DNA from: Pengzhenrongella sicca
GTDB lineage: Bacteria > Actinomycetota > Actinomycetes > Actinomycetales > Cellulomonadaceae
Assembly (NCBI RefSeq): GCF_017569225.1
Contig: NZ_CP071868.1
Span: 1,364,001 to 1,428,000, forward strand
Length of the DNA stretch: 64,000 nucleotides
Direction: 5' to 3'
The notes under the pieces were generated by a model. That model made no database searches. It saw only the letters and a list, made by a program, of their open reading frames with translations, and was not told the DNA's origin. The position numbers and the translations under genes are program-made. Below, in pieces: positions 17,751-26,267 of the stretch; within the stretch, counting starts at the first letter, position 1, and each line of letters opens with the position of its first letter.

Positions 17751-17821
17751 TGATTCCGCAGTGCGCCGGCCTGCGGGCCGCTGATTTCGGCGTCACGGGC
17801 CCGTGCAACCGTTGATTTCGG
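17751..17821. promoter_or_regulatory. Phased repeat array, probable Lrp operator
   Basis: TGATTCCGC at 17751, TGATTTCGG at 17782 and TGATTTCGG at 17813 start exactly 31 bp apart, close to three helical turns. They fill the divergent region between the Lrp gene and the aldehyde dehydrogenase gene. Lrp/AsnC proteins assemble as octamers that wrap DNA and contact regularly spaced sites, so this is a good candidate for the operator of the cluster's own regulator. Confidence 0.65.
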
Positions 17822-17839
17822 ATCGAACTCGACTAGCCT
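17812..17839 (+). promoter_or_regulatory. Possible promoter of the aldehyde dehydrogenase gene
   Basis: TTGATT at 17812-17817 and TAGCCT at 17834-17839 are separated by 16 bp and lie about 55 bp upstream of the GTG start. The -35 falls inside the third phased repeat, which would make the promoter directly responsive to the bound regulator. Confidence 0.5.
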
Positions 17840-17894
17840 CGGAGCGCGGGCGGATGCACCCAGCGACCCGCGACCCGGGCCCGAGGAGACCGTT

Positions 17895-19361
17895 GTGAGC
17901 GCCACGACCACCGACCTGACACCCCCGCCGCCGCTGACCGCGCTGCGCAACTTCATCGACGGCGCGCACCACGACGCCGGCTCGGGCCGCACCGCCGAGA
18001 TCATCGATCCGAGCACCGGTCGGGCCTACGCGAGCGCGCCCGTCTCCGACGCCGACGACGTCGACCGGGCCCTGCGCGCCGCCTCGCGGGCGTTCGGAGC
18101 GTGGCGCGACAGCACGCCGGGCGAGCGCCAGCTCGCGCTGCTGCGCATCGCCGACGCGATCGACGCGCGCGCGGGGGAGTTCGTCGAGGTCGAGTCCCGC
18201 AACACCGGCAAGCCGCTCGCCCTCGTCGCCAGCGACGAGCTGCCGCCGTCGAGCGACCACTTCCGCTTCTTCGCGGGCGCGGCGCGCCTGCTCGAGGGGT
18301 CGAGCGCGGGGGAGTACCTCGCCGGCCACACGTCGTTCGTGCGGCGCGAGCCCATCGGCGTGTGCGGGCAGGTCACGCCGTGGAACTACCCGCTCATGAT
18401 GGCCGTGTGGAAGATCGCGCCGGCGCTCGCGGCCGGCAACACGGTGGTGCTCAAGCCGTCCGACACGACGCCCGCGTCGACGCTGCTGCTGGCCGAGATC
18501 GCCGCCGAGTTCCTGCCCGCCGGCGTGTTCAACGTCGTGTGCGGGGACCGGGACACCGGCCGGGCGCTCGTGGACCACCCGCTCCCGGACATGGTCTCGA
18601 TCACCGGCTCCGTGCGCGCAGGGATGGAGGTCGCGGGCAGCGCGGCCCGCGACGTCAAGCGTGTGCACCTCGAGCTCGGGGGCAAGGCCCCGGTCGTCGT
18701 GTTCGCCGACGCCGACCTCGCGGCGGCCGCGGCGGGGATCGCCTACGGCGGCTTCTACAACGCGGGCCAGGACTGCACCGCCGCGACCCGGGTGCTCGTG
18801 CACGAGTCGGTGCACGCGGACTTCGCCGCCGCGCTCGCCGAGCAGGCGGCCGGCCAGCGCACGGGCCGCCCGGACGAGGACGACATCGCGTTCGGGCCGG
18901 TCAACAGCGCGGGCCAGCTCGCGCGCGTCGCCGGCTTCCTCGACCGGCTGCCCGACCACGCGCGGATCCTCACGGGCGGGCACCGGCAGGGCGACACCGG
19001 CTACTTCCACGAGGCGACGGTGGTCGACGGGCTGCGCCAGGAGGACGAGGTCAGCCAGACCGAGATCTTCGGTCCCGTCATCACGATCCAGACGTTCCGG
19101 GACGAGGCGGAGGCGGTCGCGCTCGCGAACGGGGTCGACTACGGGCTGTCGAGCTCGGTGTGGACGAAGGACCACGGCACTGCGATGCGGATGTCCCGGT
19201 CGCTCGACTTCGGCGTCGTGTGGATCAACACCCACATCCCCTTCGTCTCGGAGATGCCGCACGGCGGGTTCAAGCACTCCGGCTACGGCAAGGACCTGTC
19301 CAAGTACAGCCTCGAGGACTACACGCGGATCAAGCACGTCATGACGAATCTCGACGCCTGA
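17895..19361 (+). CDS. Aldehyde dehydrogenase (gamma-aminobutyraldehyde dehydrogenase type)
   Basis: The 488-residue NAD(P)-dependent dehydrogenase has QVTPWNYPLMMAVWKIAPAL, the catalytic glutamate motif LELGGKAPV near 257 and the catalytic cysteine in NAGQDCTAATR near 290-300. The C-terminal FGVVWINTHIPFVSEMPHGG with FKHSGYGKDLS is like PatD/PuuC enzymes. It would oxidise 4-aminobutanal from putrescine to GABA. The GTG at 17895 follows GAGGAG. It is divergent from the Lrp gene and leads the potDABC genes, 167 bp upstream of potD. Confidence 0.9.
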   Translation: MSATTTDLTPPPPLTALRNFIDGAHHDAGSGRTAEIIDPSTGRAYASAPVSDADDVDRALRAASRAFGAWRDSTPGERQLALLRIADAIDARAGEFVEVESRNTGKPLALVASDELPPSSDHFRFFAGAARLLEGSSAGEYLAGHTSFVRREPIGVCGQVTPWNYPLMMAVWKIAPALAAGNTVVLKPSDTTPASTLLLAEIAAEFLPAGVFNVVCGDRDTGRALVDHPLPDMVSITGSVRAGMEVAGSAARDVKRVHLELGGKAPVVVFADADLAAAAAGIAYGGFYNAGQDCTAATRVLVHESVHADFAAALAEQAAGQRTGRPDEDDIAFGPVNSAGQLARVAGFLDRLPDHARILTGGHRQGDTGYFHEATVVDGLRQEDEVSQTEIFGPVITIQTFRDEAEAVALANGVDYGLSSSVWTKDHGTAMRMSRSLDFGVVWINTHIPFVSEMPHGGFKHSGYGKDLSKYSLEDYTRIKHVMTNLDA

Positions 19362-19371
19362 CGGCGGGAAA

Positions 19372-19411
19372 CCGCAGCGAATGTTCCGAACGTGAAACTT
19401 TTTCGTTGCGG
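19372..19411 (+). promoter_or_regulatory. Hairpin between aldehyde dehydrogenase gene and potD
   Basis: CCGCAGCGAA at 19372-19381 can pair with TTCGTTGCGG at 19402-19411 over 10 bp with one G-T wobble and a 20-nt loop. The rest of this 167-bp gap shows no other clear signal apart from GGAG at 19518-19521 before potD. The hairpin may attenuate or protect the transcript; the role is unknown. Confidence 0.4.
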
Positions 19412-19528
19412 CCAGTGACATCCACCACGGAATCCCTTGTGCTCTCCCGGTTCCGGTGTCAGCATCCCCACAACGACTCGGTGCCCCCGGCCGCGTCCTG
19501 CTGATCGCCTCGAGACCGGAGCCCAGAG

Positions 19529-20767
19529 ATGACCCGTGCGCGCGACCTCCCCGGCGATCCCCTCATCCGGTCCCTCGTCCAGCAGGCCCGGCGGTCGCAG
19601 CGCGGGGCCGTCTCGCGCCGCACGGTGCTCGCGGGTGCGGGCGTCGCGGGCGTCGGGTCGCTCCTCGCGGCGTGCGGGACGGGCGGGACGTCGGGCGGGA
19701 CGTCGTCGTCGGCGGCGCCTGGCACGGACGTCTCGGCGACCGACCCGACCGTCTCGTGGGCGAACTGGACCCTCTACCTCGACTACGACGACGAGTCCCA
19801 GAGCTACCCGACGCTCGACGCGTTCGCCGCGGAGACCGGCATCACGGCGAACTACGCCGAGGACATCGACGACAACGACACCTACTTCGGCAAGATCCAG
19901 GGCCAGCTCGCGATCGGGCAGGACATCGGGCAGGACATCGTGGTCTTCACGGACTGGATGGCCGCGCGCATGATCCGCCTCGGCTACACCCAGGAGCTGG
20001 ACCGCACGAACATCCCGAACGCGAGCAACCTGCTCGCGAGCCTCCAGGAGGTCGACTTCGACCCGGGCCGCAAGCACTCGCTGACCTGGCAGTCGGGCTT
20101 CGGTGGTCTCGCCTGGTCGAAAGAGAAGATCCCCGGCGGCCTGACCAGCGTCTCCGACCTGTGGAAGCCCGAGTACAAGGGCCGCGTCGAGGTGCTCTCG
20201 GAGATGCGGGACACGATCGGGCTGATCATGCTCGACCAGGGCGTGGACATCTCGGGAGACTGGGGCGACGACGAGTTCGACGCCGCGCTCGCGGTCGTGA
20301 CCGAGCAGATCGCGTCCGGCCAGATCCGTCAGGTCAAGGGCAACTCCTACAAGGAGGACCTGATCTCGGGGGACGCCGTCGCCGTGATCGGCTGGTCGGG
20401 GGACATCACCCAGATCAACTTCGAGTACGACGACCAGTGGTCGTTCCTGCTGCCGGAGGCTGGCGGCACGCTCTGGTCGGACAACATGGAGATCCCGATC
20501 GGCGCGACCCACAAGGCGAACGCCGAGGCGCTGATGAACTACTACTACGACCCGGTCGTGGCCGCCCAGGTCGCCGCGTACGTCAACTTCATCTGCCCCG
20601 TCGACGGCGCCCAGGACGCGATGGCGGACATCGACCCCAGCCTCGTCGAGAACCCCCTGATCTTTCCCGACGCCGCGACCCTGGCGCAGGCGCACGTGTT
20701 CCGGAGCCTGAGCGCGGAGGAGGAGACGAAGTACAACGGCGCCTACCTCACGGCCGTGGGGGCCTGA
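19529..20767 (+). CDS. potD: Polyamine ABC transporter substrate-binding lipoprotein
   Basis: This 412-residue protein is the extracellular binding protein for spermidine/putrescine. Its N-terminus has a twin-arginine motif, SRRTVLAGAG (RR at 30-31), followed by the lipobox LLAAC with the lipidated C49, so it is probably a Tat-exported lipoprotein. The mature part carries PotD-like segments TLYLDYDDE, IVVFTDWMAARMIRLGY, and GDAVAVIGWSGDI. The ATG at 19529 has GGAG at 19518-19521. potA begins two bases after its stop. Confidence 0.93.
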   Translation: MTRARDLPGDPLIRSLVQQARRSQRGAVSRRTVLAGAGVAGVGSLLAACGTGGTSGGTSSSAAPGTDVSATDPTVSWANWTLYLDYDDESQSYPTLDAFAAETGITANYAEDIDDNDTYFGKIQGQLAIGQDIGQDIVVFTDWMAARMIRLGYTQELDRTNIPNASNLLASLQEVDFDPGRKHSLTWQSGFGGLAWSKEKIPGGLTSVSDLWKPEYKGRVEVLSEMRDTIGLIMLDQGVDISGDWGDDEFDAALAVVTEQIASGQIRQVKGNSYKEDLISGDAVAVIGWSGDITQINFEYDDQWSFLLPEAGGTLWSDNMEIPIGATHKANAEALMNYYYDPVVAAQVAAYVNFICPVDGAQDAMADIDPSLVENPLIFPDAATLAQAHVFRSLSAEEETKYNGAYLTAVGA

Positions 20768-20769
20768 GC

Positions 20770-21933
20770 GTGGCCGGCGGGCCGGGCACGGCGACGGACA
20801 CGCCGCCCGCGCCCCAGGTCGCGACGTCGTCGGGCGCCGACCTCGAGATCGCCGGTGTCACGAAGGACTTCGGCACGTTCCTCGCCGTCGACGACCTGAC
20901 CCTGACCGTGCCGTCGGGCTCGTTCTTCGCGCTGCTCGGCCCGTCCGGCTGCGGCAAGACGACCACGCTGCGGATGGTCGCGGGGCTCGAGCACCCGACG
21001 GCGGGCTCGATCTCGATCGGCGGCGTCGACATGACGGCGCGCAAGGCGTACCAGCGCCCCGTGAACACGGTGTTCCAGAGCTACGCGCTGTTCCCGCACC
21101 TGACGGTGCTCGAGAACGTCGCGTTCGGGCTGCGCCGCACGAAGGTGCCCGACGCCGTCGCCCGCGCCGGGGAGGGCCTGGACCTCGTCGAGCTGCGCCA
21201 CCTCGCGGACCGCAGGCCCGCGCAGCTCTCGGGCGGCCAGCAGCAACGCGTCGCGCTCGCCCGCGCGCTCGTGAACAACCCCGCCGTGCTGCTCCTGGAC
21301 GAGCCGCTCGGCGCGCTCGACCTCAAGCTGCGCCGCCAGATGCAGGTCGAGCTTAAGCGGATCCAGACCGAGGTCGGCCTGACGTTCGTGCACGTCACGC
21401 ACGACCAGGAGGAGGCCATGACGATGGCCGACACCGTCGCGGTGATGAACGCCGGCCGGATCGAGCAGATGGGGCCGCCGGAGCAGCTGTACGAGCTGCC
21501 GCGCACGGCGTTCGTCGCGAACTTCCTCGGGCAGTCGAACCTGCTCCCGGGCGTCGTCGTCGAGTCCCGCGACGGGTGGCTCGGCGTCGACGTCGCGGGC
21601 ACCCGGCTGGTCGTGCCCGGCGCCCGCGCGGTGAGCACCTCGGGGTCGGTGCTGGTCGGGGTCCGCCCCGAGAAGGTGCTGCTGCTCGCCGGCGGCGAGG
21701 AGCCCGCACCGGATGCCAACGTGATCGGGCCGGGCACCGTCGCTGATGTGTCCTTCTCCGGCGTCAGCACGCAGTACCAGGTCGACGTGCCGGGCCTGGG
21801 CACGCTCGGGGTGTTCGCGCAGAACCTCGCCGGCGGGGCGCGCGTCGCGGTGGGGGACCGGGTCCGGCTCGCCTGGGCGCCGGGGTTCACCTTCGGCCTC
21901 GACGGCGACGACGACGCGTCGGCCGGCGCATGA
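20770..21933 (+). CDS. potA: Polyamine ABC transporter ATP-binding protein
   Basis: The 387-residue ATPase drives polyamine import. It shows Walker A GPSGCGKTTT, the Q-loop FQSYALFPHLT, the ABC signature LSGGQQQRVALARAL, Walker B LLLDEPLGALD and the switch histidine in HVTHDQEEAM. A C-terminal TOBE-like domain (about 290-387) follows. The GTG start at 20770 is chosen because conserved sequence begins soon after it. The stop at 21931-21933 overlaps the first of two micro-ORFs that lead to potB. Confidence 0.95.
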   Translation: MAGGPGTATDTPPAPQVATSSGADLEIAGVTKDFGTFLAVDDLTLTVPSGSFFALLGPSGCGKTTTLRMVAGLEHPTAGSISIGGVDMTARKAYQRPVNTVFQSYALFPHLTVLENVAFGLRRTKVPDAVARAGEGLDLVELRHLADRRPAQLSGGQQQRVALARALVNNPAVLLLDEPLGALDLKLRRQMQVELKRIQTEVGLTFVHVTHDQEEAMTMADTVAVMNAGRIEQMGPPEQLYELPRTAFVANFLGQSNLLPGVVVESRDGWLGVDVAGTRLVVPGARAVSTSGSVLVGVRPEKVLLLAGGEEPAPDANVIGPGTVADVSFSGVSTQYQVDVPGLGTLGVFAQNLAGGARVAVGDRVRLAWAPGFTFGLDGDDDASAGA

Positions 21934-21985
21934 GCATCGTCCGGCCGGAGGCCCGCGCATGAGCATCGTCCGGCCGGAGGACGGC
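21928..21985 (+). repeat. 29-bp tandem duplication carrying start signals, potA-potB junction
   Basis: Two 29-bp copies (21928-21956 and 21957-21985) differ at only two positions, and the first bases of a third copy run into potB at 21986. Each unit holds GC-ATGA, then GGAGG placed 7 nt before the next ATG. The duplication therefore repeats both the ribosome-binding site and the start/stop overlap. Confidence 0.95.
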
Positions 21986-21991
21986 GCATGA
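21930..21991 (+). other. Two chained 10-codon micro-ORFs between potA and potB
   Basis: Micro-ORF 1 (21930-21962, MSIVRPEARA) starts on the potA stop codon (ATGA) and its own TGA overlaps the ATG of micro-ORF 2 (21959-21991, MSIVRPEDGA). The TGA of the second overlaps the ATG of potB at 21988. Each of the second and third starts has GGAGG at an ideal spacing. A ribosome ending potA can thus reach potB only by re-initiating three times, or by loading directly at the duplicated GGAGG. Translation is not proven. Confidence 0.65.
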
Positions 21992-22920
21992 GCATCGCGG
22001 CGGCGCTCGGCACCGAGGCCGCGGCCGGCCCGCTCGGCGGCGCGGCGCCGCCAGCGCAGCGGCGCGCGCGCAGCGGCGCGTACCTGCTCCTGATCCCGGG
22101 CCTCGCCTACCTCGTCGTGTTCTTCGTGCTCCCCGTGGTGGCGCTGCTCGCGACCTCGTTGTACGTGCCGGTCCCGGGCGGCGACGTCGGCCAGTTCCAG
22201 CCGGCGTTCCACTGGCAGAACTACACCGCGGCGCTCGCGGAGTTCTGGCCCCAGCTCGTGCGCTCGTTCGCCTTCGCGCTCGTGGCGACCGTCGCCGCGC
22301 TGCTGATCGGCTACCCGATCGCCTACGTCATCGCCGTGAAGGCGCGCGGCAGGTCGTTCCTGCAGGGGCTGCTGCTCGTCCTGCTCATCGCGCCGTTCTT
22401 CACCAGCTTCATCCTGCGCACGGTCGCCTGGAAGCAGATCCTCGCCGACGACGCGTTCGTCGCCACCGCGCTGCGCTGGCTGCACGTGCTGCCGGCGGAC
22501 GGCCGGCTCACCGCGACCGCGTTCGCGGTCGTCGCGGGGCTCACGTACAACTTCCTGCCGTTCATGGCGCTGCCCATCTATGCGAGCCTCGAGCGCATGG
22601 ACCCGCGCCTGATCGAGGCGGGCGGCGACCTGTACGCGAACGGGCCGACGACCTTCTGGCGGGTCACGCTGCCGCTGTCGATGCCCGGCGTCGTCTCGGG
22701 GACGCTGCTCACGTTCATCCCGGCCTCGGGCGACTACGTCAACTCGAGCCTGCTCGGCAACCCGACGAGCACGGTGATGATCGGGCAGGTCATCGACTCG
22801 CGGTTCTTCCGGGTGTCCGACTACCCGACGGCGTCGGCGTTGTCCGTCGTGCTCATGGTCGCGATCCTCGTGCTCGTCGGCCTGTACGTCCGCCGCGCCG
22901 GGACGGAGGACCTCGTATGA
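21988..22920 (+). CDS. potB: Polyamine ABC transporter permease PotB
   Basis: The 310-residue inner-membrane permease has six hydrophobic segments and the ABC-permease EAA loop near residues 205-225 (LIEAGGDLYANGPTTFWRVTLPL, quoted as LIEAGGDLYANG and FWRVTLPL), which docks on PotA. The first helix begins near residue 29 (YLLLIPGLAYLVVFFVLPVV). ATG at 21988 has GGAGG 7 nt upstream. Its stop overlaps potC (ATGA at 22917-22920). Confidence 0.95.
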   Translation: MSIAAALGTEAAAGPLGGAAPPAQRRARSGAYLLLIPGLAYLVVFFVLPVVALLATSLYVPVPGGDVGQFQPAFHWQNYTAALAEFWPQLVRSFAFALVATVAALLIGYPIAYVIAVKARGRSFLQGLLLVLLIAPFFTSFILRTVAWKQILADDAFVATALRWLHVLPADGRLTATAFAVVAGLTYNFLPFMALPIYASLERMDPRLIEAGGDLYANGPTTFWRVTLPLSMPGVVSGTLLTFIPASGDYVNSSLLGNPTSTVMIGQVIDSRFFRVSDYPTASALSVVLMVAILVLVGLYVRRAGTEDLV

Positions 22921-23729
22921 GCCGGCGGCGGCACTGGTCCCTCGGGGACGCGATCGTCCCCGTGTTCGCGACGCTCGCGTTCGCCTACCTGCTCGTGCCG
23001 ATCGCGTACACCGTCGCGTTCTCGTTCAACGACGCGGGCAAGTCGAACCTCGTGTGGCGCGGCTTCTCGCTGCGCGCCTGGCAGCACCCGTGCGGCGCCC
23101 CGCAGGTGTGCCAGTCGCTCGTGAACTCGCTCACGGTCGGCGTCATCGCGACGGCGGTCGCCACGGTGCTCGGGACGCTCATCGCGATCGCGCTCGTCCG
23201 CTACCGGTTCCGGGGCCGCTCGGCCGCGAACCTGCTGATCTTCCTGCCGATGTCGACCCCCGAGGTCGTGCTCGGCGCGGCGCTGCTCGCGCAGTTCCTG
23301 TCGCTGCGGGTGCAGCCGGGCTTCGGGACCGTCGTCGTCGCCCACGTGATGTTCTGCATCTCGTTCGTGGTGGTCACGGTCAAGGCGCGCGTGGCGAGCC
23401 TCGATCCCCGGCTCGAGGAGGCCGCGGCCGACCTGTACGCCTCGGCCTGGCTCGCGTTCTGGAAGGTCACCTTCCCGCTGCTGGTCCCGGGGATCGCCGC
23501 CGCCGCGCTGCTGGCGTTCTCGCTGAGCTTCGACGACTTCATCATCACGAACTTCAACTCGGGGAGCTTCACGACGTTCCCGAAGTTCGTCTACGTCTCG
23601 GCGACCCGCGGCATCCCGCCGCAGGCGAACGTCATCGGCTCGATGATGTTCTTCCTCGCCCTCGCGCTGGTCATCGGCGTGCAGGTCGTCTCGTCGGCCC
23701 GTCGGCGCAGGGCCGCGGCCGTGGGCTGA
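22917..23729 (+). CDS. potC: Polyamine ABC transporter permease PotC
   Basis: The 270-residue second permease has six predicted helices and the EAA loop LEEAAADLYASAWLAFWKVT near residues 164-183. FSFDDFIITNF, typical of PotC/PotI proteins, occurs near residue 203 as SLSFDDFIITNFNSG. It overlaps potB by four bases, which indicates coupled translation and equal amounts of the two membrane subunits. Confidence 0.95.
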   Translation: MSRRRHWSLGDAIVPVFATLAFAYLLVPIAYTVAFSFNDAGKSNLVWRGFSLRAWQHPCGAPQVCQSLVNSLTVGVIATAVATVLGTLIAIALVRYRFRGRSAANLLIFLPMSTPEVVLGAALLAQFLSLRVQPGFGTVVVAHVMFCISFVVVTVKARVASLDPRLEEAAADLYASAWLAFWKVTFPLLVPGIAAAALLAFSLSFDDFIITNFNSGSFTTFPKFVYVSATRGIPPQANVIGSMMFFLALALVIGVQVVSSARRRRAAAVG

Positions 23730-23781
23730 GCCGCCCGCGGGGCCAGCGGGTGGTAGGCAGGAGGCAACGGAGGGAGCGGAC

Positions 23782-25095
23782 GTGCGGATTCTCGTGATCG
23801 GCAGCGGTGGGGTGGGCGACGCGGTCGCCCGGATCGCGGCTCGGAGGACGTTCTTCGAGCTGATGGTGGTGGCGGACTTCGACCTGGGCCGCGCCGAGAG
23901 GACGGTTGCTGCTGCGCTCGTGCGCGATGAAACTGGCGCGCTCGCGCGCGATGAGACTGCCGCGCCCGGCCCGCGGTTCGTCGCGGCGCGGGTGGACGCC
24001 TCGGACGCCGCCGCCGTCGAGTCGCTCGCGCGCGAGCACGGCGCCACGCACGTGCTCAACGCCGTCGACCCGCGGTTCGTGCTGCCGGTGTTCACGGGAG
24101 CGCTCGCCGCCGGCGCCGACTACCTCGACATGGCCATGTCCCTGTCGCGCCCGCACCCGGAACGCCCCTACGAGCTGACCGGGGTCAAGCTCGGCGACGA
24201 GCAGTTCGCCGCGCACGAGTCGGTCCGCGCGGCGGGCAGGCTCGCGCTGGTCGGCATGGGCGTCGAGCCGGGACTGTCGAACGTGTTCGCGCGCTACGCC
24301 GTCGACCACCTGTTCTCGGAGGTCGACGAGCTCGGCACGCGCGACGGCGCCAACCTCGAGGTGGTCGGCGACGACGGCGAGCCGATCTTCGCGCCCTCGT
24401 TCTCGATCTGGACGACGATCGAGGAATGCCTCAACCCGCCCGTGATCTGGGAGGCGGGCCGCGGCTGGTACACCACGGCGCCGTTCTCCGAGCCTGAGGT
24501 GTTCGACTTCCCCGGCGGCATCGGCCCGGTGGAGTGCGTGCACGTCGAGCACGAGGAGGTGCTGCTGATGCCGCGCTTCCTCACCGCGAAGAAGGTCACC
24601 TTCAAGTACGGCTTGGGCGAGGAGTTCATCTCGGTGCTGCGCACCCTGCACACCCTCGGGCTCGACCGGACGACGCCCGTGCGGGTGAAGTCGGCCGACC
24701 CCGCCGCCCCCGGCGCCGTCGCGGTCAGCCCCCGCGACGTCGTCGCCGCCGTGCTGCCCGACCCGGCGACGCTGGGGGACCGGATGCGGGGCACCACGTG
24801 CGCGGGCCTGCTCGTGACCGGCCTCGGCCTCGACGGCCGCCCGCGCGAGGTCTACCTGCACCATCTGGTGGACAACGCCTGGTCGATGCGCGAGTACGGG
24901 GCGCAGTGCGTCGTCTGGCAGACCGCAGTCAACCCCGTCGTCGCGCTCGAGCTGCTCGCGACCGGCGTCTGGTCCGGGGCGGGAGTGCTCGGCCCGGAGG
25001 CGTTCGACGCGGTCCCGTTCCTCGACCTGTTGGCGGCCCCCGAACCGGCAGGCTACGGCTCCCCCTGGTCCCTCCAGGAGCGCCCCCCTTCCTGA
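23782..25095 (+). CDS. Saccharopine-dehydrogenase-like NAD(P)-dependent reductase
   Basis: The 437-residue protein starts with a Rossmann nucleotide-binding motif (ILVIGSGGVGDAVARIAAR) and contains DYLDMAMSLSRPHPERPYEL and GMGVEPGLSNVFARYAVDHL, typical of the Lys9-like group that includes saccharopine, carboxynorspermidine and homospermidine-forming enzymes. In the polyamine cluster a role in reductive coupling or cleavage of a polyamine adduct is plausible but unproven. GTG at 23782 follows GGAGGGA-like sequence. An in-frame 24-bp tandem duplication (23917-23940, 23941-23964) repeats the peptide LxRDETGA/LARDETAA in a surface loop. Confidence 0.8.
   Translation: MRILVIGSGGVGDAVARIAARRTFFELMVVADFDLGRAERTVAAALVRDETGALARDETAAPGPRFVAARVDASDAAAVESLAREHGATHVLNAVDPRFVLPVFTGALAAGADYLDMAMSLSRPHPERPYELTGVKLGDEQFAAHESVRAAGRLALVGMGVEPGLSNVFARYAVDHLFSEVDELGTRDGANLEVVGDDGEPIFAPSFSIWTTIEECLNPPVIWEAGRGWYTTAPFSEPEVFDFPGGIGPVECVHVEHEEVLLMPRFLTAKKVTFKYGLGEEFISVLRTLHTLGLDRTTPVRVKSADPAAPGAVAVSPRDVVAAVLPDPATLGDRMRGTTCAGLLVTGLGLDGRPREVYLHHLVDNAWSMREYGAQCVVWQTAVNPVVALELLATGVWSGAGVLGPEAFDAVPFLDLLAAPEPAGYGSPWSLQERPPS
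23917..23964 (+). repeat. 24-bp in-frame tandem duplication
   Basis: Two adjacent 24-bp units, starting CTCGTGCGCGATGA and CTCGCGCGCGATGA, differ at three positions and add eight residues to the saccharopine-dehydrogenase-like protein between the first and second strands of its Rossmann fold. Confidence 0.85.
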
Positions 25096-25125
25096 CCAAC
25101 CCTCCTCCCCTCCCCAACTTCCGCG

Positions 25126-25170
25126 TTTTCAGGGGAATATGTGCGGCTGCCGCACACATTCCCTTGAAAA
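25126..25170. repeat. Palindromic intergenic element, copy 1
   Basis: A 21-bp stem (25126-25146 with 25150-25170) has one A-C mismatch, one G-T pair and a 3-nt loop. The left arm begins TTTTCAGGGGAATATGTGCG. It is almost the same sequence as the element at 35334-35388. It lies in the 112-bp gap between two genes on the same strand; nothing else is recognisable in that gap. Confidence 0.9.
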
Positions 25171-25207
25171 GGCGCCGGGGGCGGGGCGGGAGTGGTGTGC
25201 TTGCGGC

Positions 25208-26224
25208 ATGAGGGTGCTCGTGCTGGGGGGGAATGGGTGGGTTGGGCGGCTCGTGGCGGAGGGCGCGCTTGCTCGCGGGCATGAGGTCACGTGCCTCGCG
25301 CGGGGGACTGCGGGGGCCCCGCCGACCGGCGCCGTCGTCGTCCGCGCCGACCGCGACGGGCCGGACGCGTACCGCGACGTCGTCGGGACGGCGTGGGACG
25401 CGGTGCTCGACGTGTCCCGCCAGCCCGGACACGTCCGGCGCGCGTGCGCGGCGCTGTCCGGCAGCGCGGCGACCTTCGCGTTCGTGTCGTCCAGCAGCGT
25501 CTATGCCGGTGCCGCGACGCCGGGGGACGCCGAGGACGCCGATCTCCTGCCCGCGCTCGCGGGCGACGTGCTGACGAGCATGGACGACTACGGCCAGGCC
25601 AAGGTCGCGTGCGAGCAGCACGTGCTCGACGCGTTCGGTCCGGAGCGCTCGCTCCTCGCCCGCTGCGGCCTGATCGGCGGCCCGGGCGACGAGTCGGACC
25701 GGACCGGGTACTGGCCTGCCCGTTTCGACCGGCCGGCCGCGGCCGACGGCAGCGTCCTGGTGCCCGATGTGCCCGAACTCGGCACCCAGGTGCTCGACGT
25801 GCGCGACCTCGCGGCGTGGCTGGTCGGCGCCGTTGAGCGCGCGCTGGCGGGGATCTTCAACGTCGCCGGCGAGACGGTCCGCCTGCCCGACCACCTCGCC
25901 GTCGCGCGGTCGGTCGCGGGCCACGTCGGGCCGGTCGTCCACGCGAGCCCGGACTGGCTGATCGCCCACGACGTCGAACCCTGGGCCGGGCCCCGCTCCC
26001 TGCCGCTGTGGCTGCCGTGGCCCGAGTACGCGGGCTTCGCGGCGCGCAGCACCGCGGCGGCGCGCGCGGCCGGGCTGGTGACGCGCTCGCTCGCGCAGAC
26101 ACTCGCGGACACCCTCGCCTGGGAACGCGCCCGCCCCGAGCCCGAGAACCGCCGCGCGGGCCTCACCCGCCCGGCGGAACGAGCCCTCCTTGCCCTGGAC
26201 CCCCCACGTTCGGGCCGAATCTGA
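25208..26224 (+). CDS. NAD-dependent epimerase/dehydratase family protein
   Basis: The 338-residue protein belongs to the extended short-chain dehydrogenase family. It has the N-terminal nucleotide-binding motif [30 protein letters not shown] where the catalytic serine is expected near residue 96, and [12 protein letters not shown] with the YxxxK catalytic pair near 128-132. The substrate is not recognisable. The ATG at 25208 has no good ribosome-binding site. Its stop codon lies within the palindrome at 26204-26256, opposite the convergent gabT. Confidence 0.8.
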   Translation: MRVLVLGGNGWVGRLVAEGALARGHEVTCLARGTAGAPPTGAVVVRADRDGPDAYRDVVGTAWDAVLDVSRQPGHVRRACAALSGSAATFAFVSSSSVYAGAATPGDAEDADLLPALAGDVLTSMDDYGQAKVACEQHVLDAFGPERSLLARCGLIGGPGDESDRTGYWPARFDRPAAADGSVLVPDVPELGTQVLDVRDLAAWLVGAVERALAGIFNVAGETVRLPDHLAVARSVAGHVGPVVHASPDWLIAHDVEPWAGPRSLPLWLPWPEYAGFAARSTAAARAAGLVTRSLAQTLADTLAWERARPEPENRRAGLTRPAERALLALDPPRSGRI

Positions 26225-26256
26225 CCGTTTCTCGATCAGATTCCGCCCATTCGTGG
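26204..26256. terminator. Imperfect palindrome between convergent genes, probable two-way terminator
   Basis: The 21-nt arms at 26204-26224 and 26236-26256 pair at 17 of 21 positions around an 11-nt loop. The left arm includes the stop codon of the epimerase gene, and the right arm ends 12 bp before the gabT stop. The position between convergent genes fits termination from both sides. There is no T-tract. Confidence 0.6.
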
Positions 26257-26267
26257 GCGGTCAGCAG

